A stretch of 64,000 bases of DNA from Lautropia sp. Its GTDB lineage: Bacteria > Pseudomonadota > Gammaproteobacteria > Burkholderiales > Burkholderiaceae_E. Location of the stretch: positions 1 through 64,000 of the forward strand of contig JAUMZD010000004.1 of NCBI GenBank assembly GCA_030528325.1, given 5' to 3'. The notes under the pieces were generated by a model, which saw only the letters and a program-made list of their open reading frames with translations, was not told the DNA's origin and ran no database searches. Of the stretch, positions 1 to 8,385 are shown piece after piece (the first letter of the stretch is position 1; every line of letters begins with the position of its first letter). A program made the translations under genes and the position numbers.

Positions 1-77
1 ACAAACTGTGCTCGGCGGGGCCGATTTTCGCCGTCGCGATTCCTGCCGCCCAAGCGCCTGAGGCGCTTGGGCGGCAG
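1..77. repeat. Family A element, partial copy, ending in a perfect hairpin
   Basis: The first 59 bases match the right half of the 165-bp family A element found whole at 16955-17119 and 49270-49434. The copy is cut by the window edge. Its right terminal repeat (43-59) is followed after one base by its exact reverse complement (61-77), so the two form a 17-bp perfect stem with almost no loop just behind the stop codon of the minus-strand gene at 85-663. It could slow transcription there, but there is no U tract, so I do not call it a terminator. Confidence 0.75.
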
Positions 78-84
78 TATCCCT

Positions 85-663
85 TCAGCCCAGCCACTGT
101 TCCGCGATGCCGAGCAGTGAGCCAATCCCCAGCAACACGAACAGCAGGGCTGCGCCGGCATGAACCCATCGCGTGGGCAGCCGGTTGGCAAGCCGGTCGC
201 CCAGCAGTACGGCCGGCACGTTGGCCAGCATCATGCCTGCGGTGGTGCCAAGCACCACGCCCATCATCGCGTCATAGCGGATGGCCAGTGCCACGGTGGC
301 AACCTGCGTCTTGTCACCCATTTCGGCCAGAAAAAAGGCCAGCAGCGTCGCGCCGAACACGCCAAGCCGGTTGTGCCTGTCAACTTCGTCGGCAGGCGCA
401 TCGTCCGGGATCAGTATCCAGCCCGCCATGATCAGGAACGACAGTCCCAGCACCCATCGCAGCGTGTCGGGGGAGACCCAGGCATGTATCAGGGCGCCCA
501 GTGCGCCGGCCAGCGCGTGATTGACGAGCGTGGCGATCAGGATGCCGACGATGATCGGGATCGGTTGCCGGTAGCGTGCGGCCAGAAGAAGTGCCAGCAG
601 CTGTGTCTTGTCGCCGATTTCGGCCAGCGTGACGATGCCCGTGGAGATCAGGAAGGCTTCCAT
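85..663 (-). CDS. GDT1/UPF0016-family divalent cation (probably Mn2+) exporter
   Basis: This is a 192-residue integral membrane protein of the GDT1/TMEM165 (UPF0016) family. It has the two-fold repeat typical of that family. Each half carries the signature E-x-G-D-K-T (AEIGDKTQ near residue 14, AEMGDKTQ near residue 113), which lines the ion path. About six hydrophobic helices are visible. Bacterial members such as MneA/MntX export Mn2+ and protect against Mn excess; the substrate here is inferred from the family. The gene is divergent from rlmJ and ends next to a family A repeat. The leader contains a hairpin (758-794), but I could not recognise the conserved core of the manganese (yybP-ykoY) riboswitch. 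Confidence 0.88.
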   Translation of the reverse strand: MEAFLISTGIVTLAEIGDKTQLLALLLAARYRQPIPIIVGILIATLVNHALAGALGALIHAWVSPDTLRWVLGLSFLIMAGWILIPDDAPADEVDRHNRLGVFGATLLAFFLAEMGDKTQVATVALAIRYDAMMGVVLGTTAGMMLANVPAVLLGDRLANRLPTRWVHAGAALLFVLLGIGSLLGIAEQWLG

Positions 664-757
664 CGACAGAAACAGAGGGGCGGAGGGTTAGGAGGCGCTT
701 GGGGCAGAGGATGGGTCGGAAGATGTGTGTTCGTGGCACCCGCATGGAAGACGGCAG

Positions 758-794
758 ATGGTAGCAATGTTTCCGCCCGTCGGGCGGCTACCAT
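758..794. promoter_or_regulatory. Nested hairpin between the divergent Mn exporter and rlmJ genes
   Basis: An 8-bp outer arm (ATGGTAGC at 758-765, complement at 787-794) encloses a second GC-rich stem (CCGCCCG/CGGGCGG). The structure lies in the 160-bp gap between two divergent genes, so it may be an operator or a structured leader. No family was recognised. Confidence 0.4.
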
Positions 795-826
795 AACGAT
801 GTGTTCATGGTTTTGATGCCGCTTTC

Positions 827-2116
827 ATGTTCAGCTATCGCCACGCCTTTCACGCCGGCAACCATGCCGACGTGCTCAAACACGCCATCCTGGTGGCCGT
901 GCTCCAGCATCTGGCGCAGAAGGACAAGGCGTTCTGGGTCTTCGATACCCATGCGGGCGCCGGCCTGTATCGCCTCGATGCGGCGCAGGCACGCAAGAAC
1001 GCCGAGCATCAGGGGGGGATCGCAGCGCTGTGGCCGCAGAAGCAGCTGCCGTCACTGCTGGAAGACTACCGGCAGGCGGTGGCACGGTTCGGCATCGAGC
1101 ACTCGCTGCGTGACGAGCGTGAGCAGCGGCGGAGGGAAACAGTCCGGAAGACCCCGCAGGACCGGGAGGCGCAGCACGAGGATCTGCTGACGGCGCCGGC
1201 GGCACCGGCAGAAGAAGCTTTTTCCGCAGCGCAGATCCTGCAGCAGCGACTGGCCGGCGGGCGGCTGTTCGATCGACTGCCCATGCTGTATCCGGGCTCG
1301 CCTGCGCTGGCACTGCAGTTCATGCGTCCGCAGGACCGGATGCGCTGTTTCGAGGCGCATCCGAACGAGATTCGCGTCTTGCAGCGCAACCTGTCCTGGG
1401 CAGGGCGGCGGCTGCAGATTTTCGGAGAGGACGGTTTCGAGGGGCTCAAGGCGTTGCTGCCGCCGGTTTCCCGCCGGGGCATGGTACTGATCGACCCTTC
1501 GTATGAGGACAAACGGGACTACGGCCGCGCGCGTCGCACGCTGCTCGATGCCCTGGAGCGCTTTGCCACGGGCACGATGGTGCTGTGGTATCCGCTGGTG
1601 CGCCGGCGGGAGGCAGCGCTACTGATGGAGCAGTTGCCCCGCCTGCCGGCCGGAGACTGGCTGGATGTGCGCCTGCAGGTCTGCCGTCCTCCGGAGGACG
1701 GGCATGGGCTGTATGGCAGCGGCATGTTCGTCATCAATCCGCCCTATACACTGGCAGCAGCCCTGAAGGAGGCCATGCCGGTGCTGCAGCGCCTCCTGGG
1801 CCAGGATGAGTCGGCCGGGTGGGTGCTCGCCACCTCGGCGGATGCGCCACGTGGCGCACCGGTGAAGGCGGAAAGCAGCATGGGCCGCCGCGTCGATCGT
1901 TCGCCGCTGGCACGGGAGCGATCGATGGCCACGGCCGGTACGGCTGCCCGTGGGGGCGCTGCGCGGCGTGCGGGTGCCGCTGCCAGGGCCTTCGCGTTTT
2001 CCCGGGATGGCGCTGTGAGTGCCGATGGCCGCCCGCCGGCCGGCAGGCGGCCATTGCCGGTCTCGCAGCGCGCCGCCACGCGAGGCAGAAAAAAGCCCGC
2101 CGGTCGAGCGGGCTGA
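827..2116 (+). CDS. rlmJ: 23S rRNA (adenine-N6) methyltransferase RlmJ, extended
   Basis: RlmJ methylates N6 of A2030 in 23S rRNA using S-adenosylmethionine. The N-terminus (MFSYRHAFHAGNHADVLKH) is the strongly conserved RlmJ start, and the catalytic motif is LIDPSYE near residue 225. The protein has 429 residues against about 280 for the E. coli enzyme. The excess is an acidic/basic insert around residues 95-130 and a C-terminal tail from about residue 335 that is rich in Arg, Ala and Gly and has no recognisable domain. The last codons and the stop lie inside the terminator hairpin of the convergent pseudoazurin gene. Function is confident; the tail is of unknown use. Confidence 0.9.
   Translation: MFSYRHAFHAGNHADVLKHAILVAVLQHLAQKDKAFWVFDTHAGAGLYRLDAAQARKNAEHQGGIAALWPQKQLPSLLEDYRQAVARFGIEHSLRDEREQRRRETVRKTPQDREAQHEDLLTAPAAPAEEAFSAAQILQQRLAGGRLFDRLPMLYPGSPALALQFMRPQDRMRCFEAHPNEIRVLQRNLSWAGRRLQIFGEDGFEGLKALLPPVSRRGMVLIDPSYEDKRDYGRARRTLLDALERFATGTMVLWYPLVRRREAALLMEQLPRLPAGDWLDVRLQVCRPPEDGHGLYGSGMFVINPPYTLAAALKEAMPVLQRLLGQDESAGWVLATSADAPRGAPVKAESSMGRRVDRSPLARERSMATAGTAARGGAARRAGAAARAFAFSRDGAVSADGRPPAGRRPLPVSQRAATRGRKKPAGRAG
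2089..2114 (-). terminator. Rho-independent terminator of the pseudoazurin gene
   Basis: Read on the minus strand, AGCCCGC pairs with GCGGGCT (2094-2114) and is followed by six T (2094-2089). It sits about 50 bases after the pseudoazurin stop and overlaps the 3' end of rlmJ, whose stop codon begins in the stem. Confidence 0.8.
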
Positions 2117-2165
2117 GCGGGCGGATGGCCCCGGCTCCGAGCCCGGGGGCTCACCATCTTGCTGC

Positions 2166-2615
2166 TTATTTGATCTGCTGGAGCAGGGCGTCGGCGCGCC
2201 TGCCATTCATCATCATCCGGCCCCGGTTGGCCTTGACGGCCTTCTCAACGGCTTCGCGGTTCGTGGCCTTGCCGGCCTGGATCATGCCGATCATGGCCAT
2301 CATGAGGTGCGGCGGGCAGTCATAGAAGTACAGACCTTCCTTGTCGATGGTGACGGTGAATCGCTCATCGAGGGGGCTCTTCCAGGGCGTGACGCCATCG
2401 GGAATGGCCAGTGATCGCACCTGGTGACCGGAATTGGTTGGCTCGAAGGTCACGGTGTCGCCGACGGCCACTTCCAGGAAGGCGGGCTCGAACACCATGC
2501 CGCCATCCTTGCCGTTGTTCAGCATCCTGACGGTATGCTCGGCGGCGAAGGCCGATGAGGCAGTGGTCGCCAGTGCGCTGAGGGCGATGATCAGGGAAGC
2601 AGTGCTTTTCTTCAT
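2166..2615 (-). CDS. Pseudoazurin, periplasmic blue copper protein
   Basis: This small cupredoxin carries electrons in the periplasm, classically to copper nitrite reductase or other c-type partners. From the Met at 2615 (149 residues) it has a Sec signal peptide ending at AFA-AEH. The type-1 copper ligands are His in NSGHQV and Cys, His and Met in CPPHLMMAM, with the spacing C-x2-H-x4-M seen in pseudoazurins. An in-frame ATG at 2645 would add ten residues; I prefer 2615 because it places the charged n-region MKKS directly before the hydrophobic core. No denitrification genes are nearby. A 15-bp palindrome lies upstream at 2651-2665. Confidence 0.88.
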   Translation of the reverse strand: MKKSTASLIIALSALATTASSAFAAEHTVRMLNNGKDGGMVFEPAFLEVAVGDTVTFEPTNSGHQVRSLAIPDGVTPWKSPLDERFTVTIDKEGLYFYDCPPHLMMAMIGMIQAGKATNREAVEKAVKANRGRMMMNGRRADALLQQIK

Positions 2616-2650
2616 GATGGCGTCCGGAACAAAGAAAGTTTTCATCAGCG

Positions 2651-2665
2651 AACAAACTATTTGTT
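2651..2665. promoter_or_regulatory. AACAAA-N3-TTTGTT palindrome upstream of pseudoazurin
   Basis: A perfect 15-bp palindrome (six-base arms around CTA) lies about 40 bases before the chosen pseudoazurin start. It is AT-rich in a GC-rich setting, as expected of an operator. It does not match the FNR consensus, so the regulator is unknown. Confidence 0.4.
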
Positions 2666-2693
2666 GGCTGATGATGGAGTCGTTTTCATGGGG

Positions 2694-3506
2694 TCAGGCC
2701 GTCTCCATTCGGGCCGTTTCGGCCGTGCCGTCGCTCTGGTAGCGGATGGTGCGGATGTGCGGGTGGCCGAAACGGTCGAGCTGAACGTCCACGTCCACTT
2801 CGTAGAGTCGGTGGATCAGTTCGGCCGAGATGACTTCGGCCGGCGCTCCGTAGGCCTGCAGCTTGCCGTCGGCCAGCACGATCAGCCGGTCGGCGTACTG
2901 GGCGGCCAGGTTCAGGTCGTGAAGGATCGTGATGGTGATCCAGTTCTGTTCACGGGTCTGGCGGTGCAGGTGATCCATCAGCACGACCTGATAGCGCATG
3001 TCGAGGGCGCTGACCGGCTCGTCCAGCATCATCACTTCAGGGGTGCGCAGCAGTACCTGGGCAAAGAGGGCCATCTGGCGCTGGCCGCCGCTGAGTGCAT
3101 GAATCGGCCGTTCGGCGATGTGCATCAGGCCGACCGAATCCAGGGCCTTCAGCGCCGCCATGACGGTGTCGTCATCCACCCGCATGCCCAGCCGGTCGAG
3201 CCGCCCGAGCATCACGACCTCCAGCGTGCTCAGATCAAGATCGAGACGTGTGTCCTGCGGCATGTAGCCGAAGCGTTGTCGCCAGGCCGGCAGCCGGCTG
3301 TTGCGGATGTCGTCGCCGTTGAGGCGGATGTGGCCGGCCGAGGGGCTCAGCTCGCCGAATAGCGAGCGCATCAGGCTCGTCTTGCCGCAGCCGTTCGGGC
3401 CGATGATGGCCGTGACTTCGCCAGGGTGGAAATCGACCGAGTAACCGGCGGCTACCGGGTGCGTGCCTGCGTAGAGATGCAAGTTCTCGACTTCAAGCAT
3501 GACCAC
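2694..3506 (-). CDS. FecE/BtuD-type ABC importer ATPase
   Basis: This 270-residue cytoplasmic ATPase belongs to the iron-siderophore/haem/cobalamin importer class. Visible motifs are Walker A GPNGCGKTS near residue 36, signature LSGGQRQ near 138, Walker B VMMLDEP near 158, and the H-loop histidine in ILHDLN near 193. Its start overlaps the 3' end of the permease gene by 14 bases, which indicates translational coupling. With the permease and binding protein it forms a complete periplasmic-binding-protein importer. Substrate cannot be read from the sequence; a ferric chelate is favoured by the TonB genes next door and by the Fur-like box upstream of the operon. Confidence 0.9.
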   Translation of the reverse strand: MVMLEVENLHLYAGTHPVAAGYSVDFHPGEVTAIIGPNGCGKTSLMRSLFGELSPSAGHIRLNGDDIRNSRLPAWRQRFGYMPQDTRLDLDLSTLEVVMLGRLDRLGMRVDDDTVMAALKALDSVGLMHIAERPIHALSGGQRQMALFAQVLLRTPEVMMLDEPVSALDMRYQVVLMDHLHRQTREQNWITITILHDLNLAAQYADRLIVLADGKLQAYGAPAEVISAELIHRLYEVDVDVQLDRFGHPHIRTIRYQSDGTAETARMETA

Positions 3507-4566
3507 GCCTCCAGCCCAGGATCAGGTAGAAGAAGAAGGGCACGCCGATGATGGCCGTGACCACGCCGACCGGAAACAGGGCGCCTGGAATCAGCGTTTT
3601 GGACAGCACGGAAGCCGCCGACAGCATGACGGCACCACAGAGCATCGACAGCGGAATGAAGAAGCGCTGGTCTTCGCCCACCAGCATCCGGGCGATATGA
3701 GGGGATACCAGCCCGATGAAGCCGATGACGCCCACGAAACTGATGGCGGTGGACGTGAGCAGGGCCACGAGCACGAGGGTTTTCAGGCGAAGTTTCGCCA
3801 CATCCACGCCCAGACGAAGCGCGGTCAGTTTCCAGGCATCCTGCATCAGGAAGATGGTGCAGATGATGGTGACGACCGTGGTGATGGCCAGGGCGCTCCA
3901 GGTGCTTCGTGAGAGGTTGCCGAACAGCCAGAACAGGATCTGCTGGTTCAGCTCGGGTGACGACATGAATTGCAGCAGCGACAGCAGCGACTGGAAGAGA
4001 AAGAGCAGGGCGATACCGGCCAGGATCAGTGTCTGGGCGTTCACCTGCCGGAACATGGCGATGCCGAAAAGGATCGAGGCAGCCAGCATGCACATGACGA
4101 AGGCGCCCAGCGGCACGGCGATCAGCGGCTCGATCGACAGGCCCAGCACGTCGGCGTGCAGCCCAAGGGCTGCACCGAGGCCGGAGGCAGCGGCCAGGCC
4201 CAGCGTGTAGGGGCTGGCCAGCGGGTTGTCGAGCAGCGTCTGCATTTCGGCGCCGCCCAGGCCCAGGGCGGCACCGACGACGATGGCCATCAGCGCGATC
4301 GGCAGACGGATGTCCCAGATGATGGCCCGGGTGCCGGCCGAGGCGTCCTCGGGTTTGAAGAGGGTGCTGATGACATCGGCCAGCGGCATCAGGGAGGGGC
4401 CGGTCACGATGTCGAGCAGCAGGGTCACGACCAGCACCATCAACAGAGCGATCAGCCAGCGCAGCCGGCGCGATTCGCGTTTTCGCTGCGTGGTCAGCGC
4501 CTGCTGCCATTGGGCGCTGTCGTCTGGGGCGGGGGCATTCATCAGTGTGTCAGGCTCACTTGCCAT
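3493..4566 (-). CDS. FecCD-family ABC importer permease
   Basis: The protein has 357 residues with about nine or ten hydrophobic helices and the FecCD hallmarks: GGAEMQTLLDNPLASPYTLG near residue 105 (the conserved G-x-x-x-Q-x-x-x-x-N-P-L-A segment) and GFIGLVSPHIAR near residue 270, the coupling loop that contacts the ATPase. It forms the transmembrane channel with the ATPase encoded just downstream. The start overlaps the binding-protein gene by 11 bases. The N-terminal 35 residues are polar and basic. Confidence 0.92.
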   Translation of the reverse strand: MASEPDTLMNAPAPDDSAQWQQALTTQRKRESRRLRWLIALLMVLVVTLLLDIVTGPSLMPLADVISTLFKPEDASAGTRAIIWDIRLPIALMAIVVGAALGLGGAEMQTLLDNPLASPYTLGLAAASGLGAALGLHADVLGLSIEPLIAVPLGAFVMCMLAASILFGIAMFRQVNAQTLILAGIALLFLFQSLLSLLQFMSSPELNQQILFWLFGNLSRSTWSALAITTVVTIICTIFLMQDAWKLTALRLGVDVAKLRLKTLVLVALLTSTAISFVGVIGFIGLVSPHIARMLVGEDQRFFIPLSMLCGAVMLSAASVLSKTLIPGALFPVGVVTAIIGVPFFFYLILGWRRGHA

Positions 4567-5674
4567 CCAGGCCGGTGTAGAAGGTGCCGCTCGGCACGAC
4601 CGGCAGGTAGCGCTTGTAGAAGTCGATGTAATTGGCTTCGGGGTTCAGGTCCTTGAACAGATCCGGGTAAGCCACCTTGGCGATGTACTGGATCGACGAG
4701 TAGTCGGTGATGCTGCGCGAGGCGCCCTGATAGACCCCGTAGATGGCCTTGTTCCTGACGGCAGGCAGATCGGACCAGCCAGCACGTTTGGTGAAGGCTT
4801 CGAGGCGCTTGACCGACTCGGCCCGATCCACACCTTGGCCGATCAGCATCGCGCTCGGGTTCTTTTTCTTTTCCGTACCGGAAATCAGCACGATATCCGG
4901 ACGGGAGGCCAGCACCTGCTCGGGGTTCAGCGGACCCCAGTATTCGACGAAGGGGGCAGCGATGTTGTCGCCGCCAGCCGTCTGGACCATCGGGCCCCAC
5001 ATGTTCTTGCCGTAGCTGAAGCTGTATTCCGACGGGCCCTTGTCACCGAATTCGATATAGACCTTCGGTTTCGGACGGCCCGCCTTCTCGATGCGGCTCG
5101 TGATCGTGTCGATGGCGGCCTTGTACTCGTCGGCGATCTTTTTCGCACGTTCCTGCTGTCCTGTGATCTCGCCCAGAATCAGTGTGCTGCTCAGGTGGTT
5201 TTTCAGATCCTGGTCGTTGTAGTCGATGACCACCACGGGAATGCCCGATCGTTCGAGGCGTTCGACGTCCGGGCCGAGAGCGAGGTACTGCCATTTGGCC
5301 AGCACGATCACATCCGGTTTCAGCGACAGCGCCTTCTCGACCGAGAAATTCTGGACTTCGACTTCACCGACGTCGGGGATGTCATTCAGTGAGGGGCGGT
5401 GCTGGACGAACAGCTTCCAATTGGCCGGACGCCAGCCTTCCCAGGCTTCGCGCGAGATGCCCACGACGTTGTCGAAGGCCTTTTCCGAGCCGACGGCCAT
5501 GTAGTCTTCGAAGTAGAAGGCCAGCAGGACGCGCTTGGAAGGGGACTCGATCCTGACGGTCCGTCCCTGGATGTCGGTGATTTCCTTCTGGGCGGCATGG
5601 GCGGCAGACAGGGACAGGACAGCCAGCGCGGCTGCCAGCAGCGATCGAGTTGCAACAGGGCGAATGTTCAGCAT
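4556..5674 (-). CDS. Periplasmic substrate-binding protein of an iron-chelate-type ABC importer
   Basis: This class III (helical-backbone) binding protein of the FepB/BtuF type delivers substrate to the FecCD-type permease encoded downstream. Starting at Met 5674 gives 372 residues with a signal peptide ending AHA-A. The open frame runs further upstream but has no signal-like sequence there. The body shows the family features EITDIQGRTVRI near the start and a long hinge helix, and it is unusually rich in Tyr and Trp at mid-protein, which would suit an aromatic or haem-like ligand. That last point is speculation. It is the first gene of the operon and is preceded by a Fur-like box at 5821-5839. 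Confidence 0.85.
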   Translation of the reverse strand: MLNIRPVATRSLLAAALAVLSLSAAHAAQKEITDIQGRTVRIESPSKRVLLAFYFEDYMAVGSEKAFDNVVGISREAWEGWRPANWKLFVQHRPSLNDIPDVGEVEVQNFSVEKALSLKPDVIVLAKWQYLALGPDVERLERSGIPVVVIDYNDQDLKNHLSSTLILGEITGQQERAKKIADEYKAAIDTITSRIEKAGRPKPKVYIEFGDKGPSEYSFSYGKNMWGPMVQTAGGDNIAAPFVEYWGPLNPEQVLASRPDIVLISGTEKKKNPSAMLIGQGVDRAESVKRLEAFTKRAGWSDLPAVRNKAIYGVYQGASRSITDYSSIQYIAKVAYPDLFKDLNPEANYIDFYKRYLPVVPSGTFYTGLDGK

Positions 5675-5820
5675 GTTCTTGGACAGTGAATGAAGGGGTT
5701 GAATGGCGCACCTGACGCAAGTATCGACAGGACAGGTCGACACGCGCCTGCCGGTATAACGCAGGCACGGGTGCATCCGAAGAGGGGGCATCATGGGTCG
5801 TGCCAATATTTTATGCAAAG

Positions 5821-5839
5821 AGAAATCAATATCATTAAA
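5821..5839 (-). promoter_or_regulatory. Fur-like box upstream of the ABC importer operon
   Basis: Read on the minus strand, TTTAATGATATTGATTTCT matches 12 of 19 positions of the classical GATAATGATAATCATTATC consensus. It lies in an AT-rich island about 150 bases before the binding-protein start. The 370-bp gap 5675-6043 otherwise holds only the exbD terminator. Confidence 0.5.
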
Positions 5840-5989
5840 AACTTTATTTTTTCATGGGTAATGGCCTGAAAGGCTCGCCTCTCGGGTAAGCGCCTGTCAG
5901 CCCGTGACTTGTGAGGCCAGTGCCTCCACGGCCGGTGGTGTCGGGGCATGAGCGGGGTCAGGGGCAGGATTCGTGGTGTTTCCATCATG

Positions 5990-6010
5990 AAAAAAGGGCC
6001 TGGCGGCCCT
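5990..6010 (-). terminator. Terminator after tonB-exbB-exbD
   Basis: On the minus strand AGGGCC-GCC-AGGCCCT is followed by six T. It lies 34 bases past the exbD stop and separates this operon from the ABC importer operon. Confidence 0.85.
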
Positions 6011-6043
6011 GTTCGTCTGGAAAGGATCACTCCTGAAAAAGGA

Positions 6044-6466
6044 TCATTCCTGATCCTCCGGCTTGCTGATGAAGCCCACCTTGGAGAGGCCGGCCTTCGA
6101 GGCATCGACGATGGTCTGGGCCACGTAACGATACGGCGTGTTCTCGTCGGCGCGCAGATGTACGGCGGGTTGCGGGTTCTCCTGGCCTGCCTGCTTGAAG
6201 CGCTCGGCCGCATCCTCCCGACTGATGGGTTCGGATCCCCAAAAGAGGTTGCCGTCCGCATCGATCGAAAAATCGATCTTGGGGGGCTTGTTGTCCGTTT
6301 CGGTCGTGGTCGCACGCGGCAGCGCCAGGTTGACGGAATGCGTCAGTAGGGGTGCGGTCACGATGAAGATCACCAGCAGCACCAGCATCACGTCGATGAG
6401 CGGCACCATGTTGATCTCGCCCATCGGCGAGTTGCTGTTTTTGGAATCGAAACTGGCGAAGGCCAT
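6044..6466 (-). CDS. exbD: TonB-system energiser ExbD
   Basis: ExbD (140 residues) is the peptidoglycan-proximal partner of ExbB in the proton-driven motor that powers TonB. It has a short N-terminus, a single transmembrane helix (residues 18-40) with the essential Asp in NMVPLIDVMLVLL, then a periplasmic domain. It is encoded 30 bases after exbB, third in a tonB-exbB-exbD operon. Confidence 0.95.
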   Translation of the reverse strand: MAFASFDSKNSNSPMGEINMVPLIDVMLVLLVIFIVTAPLLTHSVNLALPRATTTETDNKPPKIDFSIDADGNLFWGSEPISREDAAERFKQAGQENPQPAVHLRADENTPYRYVAQTIVDASKAGLSKVGFISKPEDQE

Positions 6467-6496
6467 GATGCAATCCTCTGGAGTCGATGGGCGGGG

Positions 6497-7231
6497 TCAG
6501 CGGACGTCGTCCGGTGCGTGGCCGTTGCGGGCTTGGCCGCGCAGGGTCTGGCCGGAAGACAGGAAGGCGAACAGCTCGAAGGCAAAGGAGTCGAGCTTGG
6601 CGAACAGCACACGGTTGGTACGGGTCAGCCAGTTGTAGCCCATGACGGCCGGCAGGGCCACGGCCAGACCCAGACCGGTCATGATCAGTGCCTCGCCCAC
6701 CGGACCTGCCACCCTGTCGAGCGAACCCGAGCCGGACAGGCCGATGGCCACCAGTGCATGATAGACGCCCCAGACGGTGCCGAACAGGCCGACGAAGGGT
6801 GCGGTCGAGCCCACGGTGGCCAGGATGGTCAGGCCATCTTCCTGGCGCACGGTCTCCTCGTCCAGCACCTTCTTGATGGTGCGGGTGAGAAAGTCGCGGT
6901 TGCTGCCGGCTTCGGCCAGCTTCGAGGTGCCGTAGCGGGTGTAGTGGGCCTGGGCCTGCATGGCGTTGGCGGTCAGGCGCGAGAAGGGGTCACGGATGCC
7001 GGTCTTGCCGATTTCCTGCTGTACGGCTTCCAGCGAGGGGGCCTCCCAGAACATCTTCAGGAAGCGTTCCGAGCGCGAGCGGCGGATCAGTTGGGCGATG
7101 CCCTTGGAGATGATCAACGTCCAGGACACCACGGACATCAGCACCAGCACCACGAGGAGCGACTTGCTGACCATATCGCTCTGCGCGATGAAGTGGGCAA
7201 AGCCCAGGGAGGTGGGTTCGTTCACGTTCAA
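6497..7231 (-). CDS. exbB: TonB-system motor protein ExbB
   Basis: This 244-residue MotA/TolQ/ExbB proton-channel protein has three predicted transmembrane helices: residues 20-45, and a pair in the second half around GSTAPFVGLFGTVWGVYHAL and VGEALIMTGLGLAVALPAVMGY. These are the diagnostic segments. Translation starts at TTG (7231), directly abutting the tonB stop, with GGAG about ten bases upstream inside tonB, so the two genes are translationally coupled. The C-terminus has a short polar tail. Confidence 0.95.
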   Translation of the reverse strand: MNVNEPTSLGFAHFIAQSDMVSKSLLVVLVLMSVVSWTLIISKGIAQLIRRSRSERFLKMFWEAPSLEAVQQEIGKTGIRDPFSRLTANAMQAQAHYTRYGTSKLAEAGSNRDFLTRTIKKVLDEETVRQEDGLTILATVGSTAPFVGLFGTVWGVYHALVAIGLSGSGSLDRVAGPVGEALIMTGLGLAVALPAVMGYNWLTRTNRVLFAKLDSFAFELFAFLSSGQTLRGQARNGHAPDDVR

Positions 7232-8110
7232 TTACTCCAGTTCAAAGACGAATGGGACGATGGCATAGGCCTGTCTGGGCACGCCATTCTCGATGTGGGG
7301 ACTGAAAAGGGCCTTGCGGAGCGCTGCGATGGCGGCATCGTCCAGCCTGGGATAGCCGGATGATTCCTTGATCTCGATGCTGATCGGCATGCCTTTTTCG
7401 TTGATCAGCACGCGCAGTGACACCTTGCCGGTCTCTCCGGCGCGCTTGGAGAAGGCCGGATAGTTCAGCCTGGGGGGGCGCAGGTAGCTCACGGCCTTCG
7501 AGCCGAGGTCTACCGGTGCGCTGGACGGCCCTGGCCGGCCGGAGGCCTGTTGCGGAATGGCATCCGGCGGGGCATTGGGCTCGCCTTCCACCGGTGGTGC
7601 CGGGGGGGCTGGCGGTGCCTCGGGCGGCGGCTCGGGGGCCGGCGGCGGTGGTTCGGGCGGTTTGGGTTTCGGCTTGGGCTTCGGTTTTGGTTTGGGTTTG
7701 GGCTTTTTCACCTCGTAAACCGGCGGTTCGGGCGGTGGTGCCGGCGGTGGTTCGGCCACCACGGGCTCCGGTTCGGGTTCCGGCTCTGGCTCGGGTGGCG
7801 GCGGCGGGGGCGGTTCGACCGGCTGCGGAATCACGGCGGGCTTCGGTGCTTCGGTGATCAGCTCGACGTAGACGGGCATGTCGTCACCGCCCGCGACGGG
7901 CACGGTATCGGCCTTGCCCAGGGCCATGATGCCCAGTGCATGCACGAGGGCCACGCCGGTGACGACGGGCAGCAGCTGCCAGTTCTTGCCGGTGGGCAGG
8001 TCGCCGGCCAGGGCGCTCAGCAGCGGCGTACGTTCGGCATCCGGTCTATCGGGGGACGATTCGGTTTCCGGCTGCGTTGGAGGTGACGGATGAGCGGATG
8101 GTGGTTTCAC
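7232..8110 (-). CDS. tonB: TonB energy-transducing protein
   Basis: TonB spans the periplasm and couples the ExbBD motor to outer-membrane receptors. The 292 residues show a cytoplasmic N-terminus of about 45 residues, one transmembrane anchor (LLPVVTGVALVHALGIMAL), a long Pro-rich spacer with (EP)n and (KP)n runs around residues 100-180, and the C-terminal domain with YPAFSKRAGETGKVSLRVLINE. The start is GTG at 8110; the next in-frame Met falls inside the membrane anchor, so GTG is needed. No Shine-Dalgarno sequence is evident. No TonB-dependent receptor is in this window. Confidence 0.95.
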   Translation of the reverse strand: MKPPSAHPSPPTQPETESSPDRPDAERTPLLSALAGDLPTGKNWQLLPVVTGVALVHALGIMALGKADTVPVAGGDDMPVYVELITEAPKPAVIPQPVEPPPPPPPEPEPEPEPEPVVAEPPPAPPPEPPVYEVKKPKPKPKPKPKPKPKPPEPPPPAPEPPPEAPPAPPAPPVEGEPNAPPDAIPQQASGRPGPSSAPVDLGSKAVSYLRPPRLNYPAFSKRAGETGKVSLRVLINEKGMPISIEIKESSGYPRLDDAAIAALRKALFSPHIENGVPRQAYAIVPFVFELE

Positions 8111-8385
8111 TCAGACAGGCAAGGAAGAAAGGGGTCGGTGAGGGCCGCATCCTGCGAGCGTCAGGCACACCGGATGCCGGCAGGCCATGGTTGCAGCCAG
8201 CCATCGTCAGTCAGGCGCTTGGTCTGTGAGGGGTGACGGCCCGATGACTATCATGCAACTGGTTGGCGCGACAGGTGATGACCGGCTCCAGCGTGTCGGG
8301 CGACATCCCCGTAGGGCAAAGCCGGGAAAGGAAGGGTGAACTTCCAGCTGCCCAGCGTGTCGCTGTTAGGATTTATCAGCGCGAT

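Noticed and set aside
664-826. Manganese (yybP-ykoY) riboswitch in front of the Mn exporter
   Set aside because: The family often has one, but the conserved loop sequences are not visible; only a simple nested hairpin is.
7660-7830. Tandem hexanucleotide repeat array as a phase-variable or CRISPR-like element
   Set aside because: It encodes the (KP)n and (EP)n spacer of TonB, and the units vary at third positions. No CRISPR array was seen anywhere in the window.
8310-8370. Cobalamin riboswitch upstream of ribA
   Set aside because: GGGAAAGGAAGGGTGAACTT and GCTGCCC recall part of a B12 element, but the CCCGCAACTGT core and the downstream GCCAGGAGACC box are missing and the gene is not B12-related.
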